Below are positions 5,908 to 7,337 of a DNA stretch of 7,337 nt, one piece after another. Under the pieces are notes generated by a model that saw only the letters and a program-made list of their open reading frames with translations, was not told where the DNA came from and searched no databases. Position 1 is the stretch's first letter. Each line of letters opens with the position of its first letter. The position numbers and the translations under genes were made by a program. Source of the DNA: Candidatus Woesearchaeota archaeon (GTDB lineage: Archaea > Nanoarchaeota > Nanoarchaeia > Woesearchaeales > UBA11576); the NCBI GenBank assembly GCA_013331125.1, contig DUGW01000006.1:3234-10570 (forward strand), written 5' to 3'.

Positions 5908-6966
5908 TCAGGTGTAGTCCATCAGCATGAACCTCTTCACCTGCTCCATCTTCGCCCCTGCCTTCTCCCTGGCTTTCTGGGCCCCGTCTTTCAGCACGTC
6001 CAGCACCTCGTCGTCGCTGATCCTTTCTTTCGCTGCCCTGTAGTCTGCGTAGGAATCAGCGATCAGTGCCGGCAGCTCCATCTTGCAGTCGTAGCATCTT
6101 ATCGATGCCTCCCTGCATGACTTGTTGATCTCGACATCCCTCTCCCTGTTGAACACCCGGTGCAGGTCATAGACTGGACATTCATACGGGTCTCCTCTGT
6201 CCTCCAGTCGTTTCCTGTTGGTCAGGTATGCTTTCACCCTCTTCTTCACATCCTCTGGTCCCATCTCTGGGTTGATGTCATTGCCGTAGCTCTTGCTCAT
6301 CTTCCTGCCGTCGGTCCCTCTTAGAAGTACTACGTCTGCGTCGAGGAGCGCTTCCGGCTCGACGAACACCTCGCCGTATAGGCTGTTGAATCTGCGTGCT
6401 AACTCTCTTGTCAGTTCGATGTGCGGCAGCTGGTCCTCTCCGACAGGCACGTGTGTGGCGTTGTACATGAGTATGTCTGCTGCCTGCAGGATCGGGTATG
6501 TGAGGAAGCCGACGCTGACCTCTGCGTTCGCTATCCTGTCAAGCCGTGACTCGACTGTCTCGCCTTGCCTCAGCTTCTTGTCGAGTGCCAGATGCTCTAG
6601 ATATCCTTTGAATGTCGGGAGTCTCCTGACTGTCCCTATGTTGATCATCCTCTCGAGCGCGAGGCTGAGTTCTGCGTGTTCCGGCACCTGGCTCTGCACG
6701 AAGACTGTCGACCTGATCGGGTCCACGCCCATCGCCAGCCAGTCTTTCACCATCCCTATACTATTGTGTCTGAGCTTTCTTGTGTTTGTGTCTGTGGTTA
6801 TCGCGTGCCAGTCTGCCACGAAGTAGTTGCATTCATACTCCTGCTGCAGCTTCACCCAGTTCCTCAGCACGACCTCGAAATGACCTACGTGGAGGTCTCC
6901 TGTAGGTCTCATGCCGCTGAGTATCGTCCCCTTTAGCTGGTTGGTCCTGTTATCCTGATCTTCCAT
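5908..6966 (-). CDS. trpS: Bacterial-type tryptophanyl-tRNA synthetase with putative [4Fe-4S] Cys set
   Basis: This 352-residue enzyme charges tRNA-Trp with tryptophan in the cytoplasm. Class I signatures are clear: SGMRPTGDLHVGH (17-29, HxGH at 26-29), VADWHAITT (50-58), QSQVPEHAEL (91-100), YPILQAAD (157-164), VPVGEDQLPH (173-182) and GRKMSKSYGN (220-229). Near the C terminus, C263-x20-C284-x6-C291-x2-C294 closely matches the C-x22-C-x6-C-x2-C set that binds an iron-sulfur cluster in Thermotoga maritima TrpRS. The ATG at 6964-6966 is chosen because GGAGGGAG lies seven bases upstream and the protein then begins just before the first synthetase strand. The frame stays open upstream to 7071, but that 35-residue extension has no family counterpart and overlaps a strong leader hairpin. 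Having this gene beside an archaeal-type TrpRS is unusual. Confidence 0.93.
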   Translation of the reverse strand: MEDQDNRTNQLKGTILSGMRPTGDLHVGHFEVVLRNWVKLQQEYECNYFVADWHAITTDTNTRKLRHNSIGMVKDWLAMGVDPIRSTVFVQSQVPEHAELSLALERMINIGTVRRLPTFKGYLEHLALDKKLRQGETVESRLDRIANAEVSVGFLTYPILQAADILMYNATHVPVGEDQLPHIELTRELARRFNSLYGEVFVEPEALLDADVVLLRGTDGRKMSKSYGNDINPEMGPEDVKKRVKAYLTNRKRLEDRGDPYECPVYDLHRVFNRERDVEINKSCREASIRCYDCKMELPALIADSYADYRAAKERISDDEVLDVLKDGAQKAREKAGAKMEQVKRFMLMDYT

Positions 6967-6973
6967 CGTGTAT

Positions 6974-7062
6974 CTCCCTCCTGCTTGTTTGTGCGTCCTT
7001 CCTGTGCAGGAGAAGAGGGGTATGTCTACTCTGATCTCCTCTATACTGACCCCTCCTCCTGC
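6974..7062 (-). promoter_or_regulatory. Two-state leader hairpin upstream of trpS
   Basis: In the minus-strand transcript the segment GCAGGAGGAGGGGT (7062 to 7049) pairs with ACCCCTCTTCTCCTGC (7021 to 7006) over 14 perfect base pairs with one two-base bulge and a 27-base loop. The same CTCCTGC (7012 to 7006) can instead pair with a third segment, GCAGGAG (6984 to 6978), which includes the trpS ribosome-binding site; two G-U pairs extend that helix. The two pairings exclude each other: the first leaves the ribosome-binding site free and the second hides it. This is the layout of a translational attenuator or riboswitch-like leader. The complementarity is seen directly; the switching and any ligand (tryptophan or uncharged tRNA) are inferred. 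Purine-rich local sequence raises the chance background somewhat. Confidence 0.55.
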
Positions 7063-7100
7063 GAGCATCATTCAGGTACCCTGGTCAGGCGCCCTGGTCA

Positions 7101-7292
7101 TCAAGGCAGTTCGGCGTCCTGGATCGTCTCGTTCAGCCTGTCCAGTTTCCTGATCATGTAATCTATGAAGCACCTGTGGTGCGTCCATAGGTCCTTGTCG
7201 ATTTCGACGAACGCCTCGACCGGCCTCTTCACTGCCTTTCCGCATATCGAGCATATGTTCGTCGTGTTGTCAGTTTTTTCGTTGTCGCCCAT
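7101..7292 (-). CDS. Small zinc-finger protein (CxxC...HxxC)
   Basis: This 63-residue soluble protein carries C14-x2-C17 (ICSICGK) and, 20 residues on, H38-x2-C41 within WTHHRCF, with a neighbouring His39. This is a single C2HC zinc site of the kind found in small archaeal zinc-finger proteins. A basic, helical C-terminal tail (YMIRKLDRLNETI) follows. The function is unknown; RNA, DNA or protein binding are all possible. ATG at 7290-7292 is preferred, with AGGTG just upstream; an in-frame GTG directly before it (7293-7295) would add one residue. The stop lies 134 bases before the trpS start, and that gap carries the leader hairpin. It is probably the first gene of the operon. Confidence 0.8.
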   Translation of the reverse strand: MGDNEKTDNTTNICSICGKAVKRPVEAFVEIDKDLWTHHRCFIDYMIRKLDRLNETIQDAELP

Positions 7293-7328
7293 CACCGCAC
7301 CTTTTTGTAATTACTAATAGGTCCGGTG

Positions 7329-7337
7329 TAAATATAT
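7329..7337 (-). promoter_or_regulatory. Possible TATA box for the minus-strand operon
   Basis: The minus strand begins with ATATATTTA at the window edge, about 37 to 45 bases upstream of the zinc-finger start codon. A transcription start about 25 bases downstream would give a leader of roughly 15 bases that still contains the AGGTG ribosome-binding site. The BRE, if present, lies outside the window. The placement fits an archaeal promoter, but AT-rich intergenic DNA makes such matches common. Confidence 0.45.

Noticed and set aside
650..6826. Many long open frames on the plus strand, rich in Ser, Leu and Cys
   Set aside because: They lie opposite well-supported minus-strand genes, show no domain motifs, and arise from the purine-rich coding strand having few stop codons in its complement.
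6967..7071. 35-residue N-terminal extension of TrpRS
   Set aside because: It has only a weak upstream ribosome-binding site and no counterpart in the family, and it overlaps a 14-bp hairpin; ATG at 6966 has a strong GGAGGGAG.
7080..7100. Direct repeat CCTGGTCA, two copies 13 bases apart
   Set aside because: Eight bases repeated twice beside a stop codon is too little to call a site; no flanking mobile element or symmetry supports it.
6967..7100. T-box riboswitch upstream of trpS
   Set aside because: No T-box consensus sequence or specifier-loop arrangement is visible; the leader is only described as a generic two-state hairpin.

Overview
The window looks archaeal and is read entirely from the minus strand. 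Arg is mostly AGA/AGG, Ile is often ATA, several starts carry GGAGG or GGTGAG ribosome-binding sites, and one gene is an archaeal-type tryptophanyl-tRNA synthetase. The lineage cannot be named from this sequence alone. No mobile element, CRISPR array, rRNA or tRNA was seen.

Layout in transcription order, from the right edge to the left: a TATA-like element at the edge; a 63-residue zinc-finger protein; a leader with three mutually complementary segments; a bacterial-type TrpRS (trpS) with a cysteine set typical of iron-sulfur TrpRSs; a divergent archaeal-type TrpRS-like protein; a third class Ic synthetase-fold protein that has lost both ATP-binding signatures and resembles cyclodipeptide synthases (CDPSs); an APH/choline-kinase-like protein; a four-helix membrane protein; a HisC-like aminotransferase; and a small Methyltransf_32/METTL25-like methyltransferase. 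A roughly 180-base gap rich in inverted repeats follows. The window then ends inside a Pro-Gly-repeat protein that runs off the left edge.

The genes from the archaeal-type TrpRS to the methyltransferase are tightly packed (gaps of 4 to 60 bases and one 8-base overlap), so they probably form one transcription unit. The most notable content is three class Ic synthetase-fold proteins in a row, two apparently active and one stripped of its adenylation motifs. Next to them are a kinase-like protein, an aminotransferase, a methyltransferase and a membrane protein.

One reading is an aminoacyl-tRNA- or tryptophan-derived small-molecule pathway with its own synthetase supply or resistance copy. The alternative is a housekeeping neighbourhood with a synthetase paralogue of regulatory function. 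The sequence supports the fold and motif statements directly; the pathway is inference.
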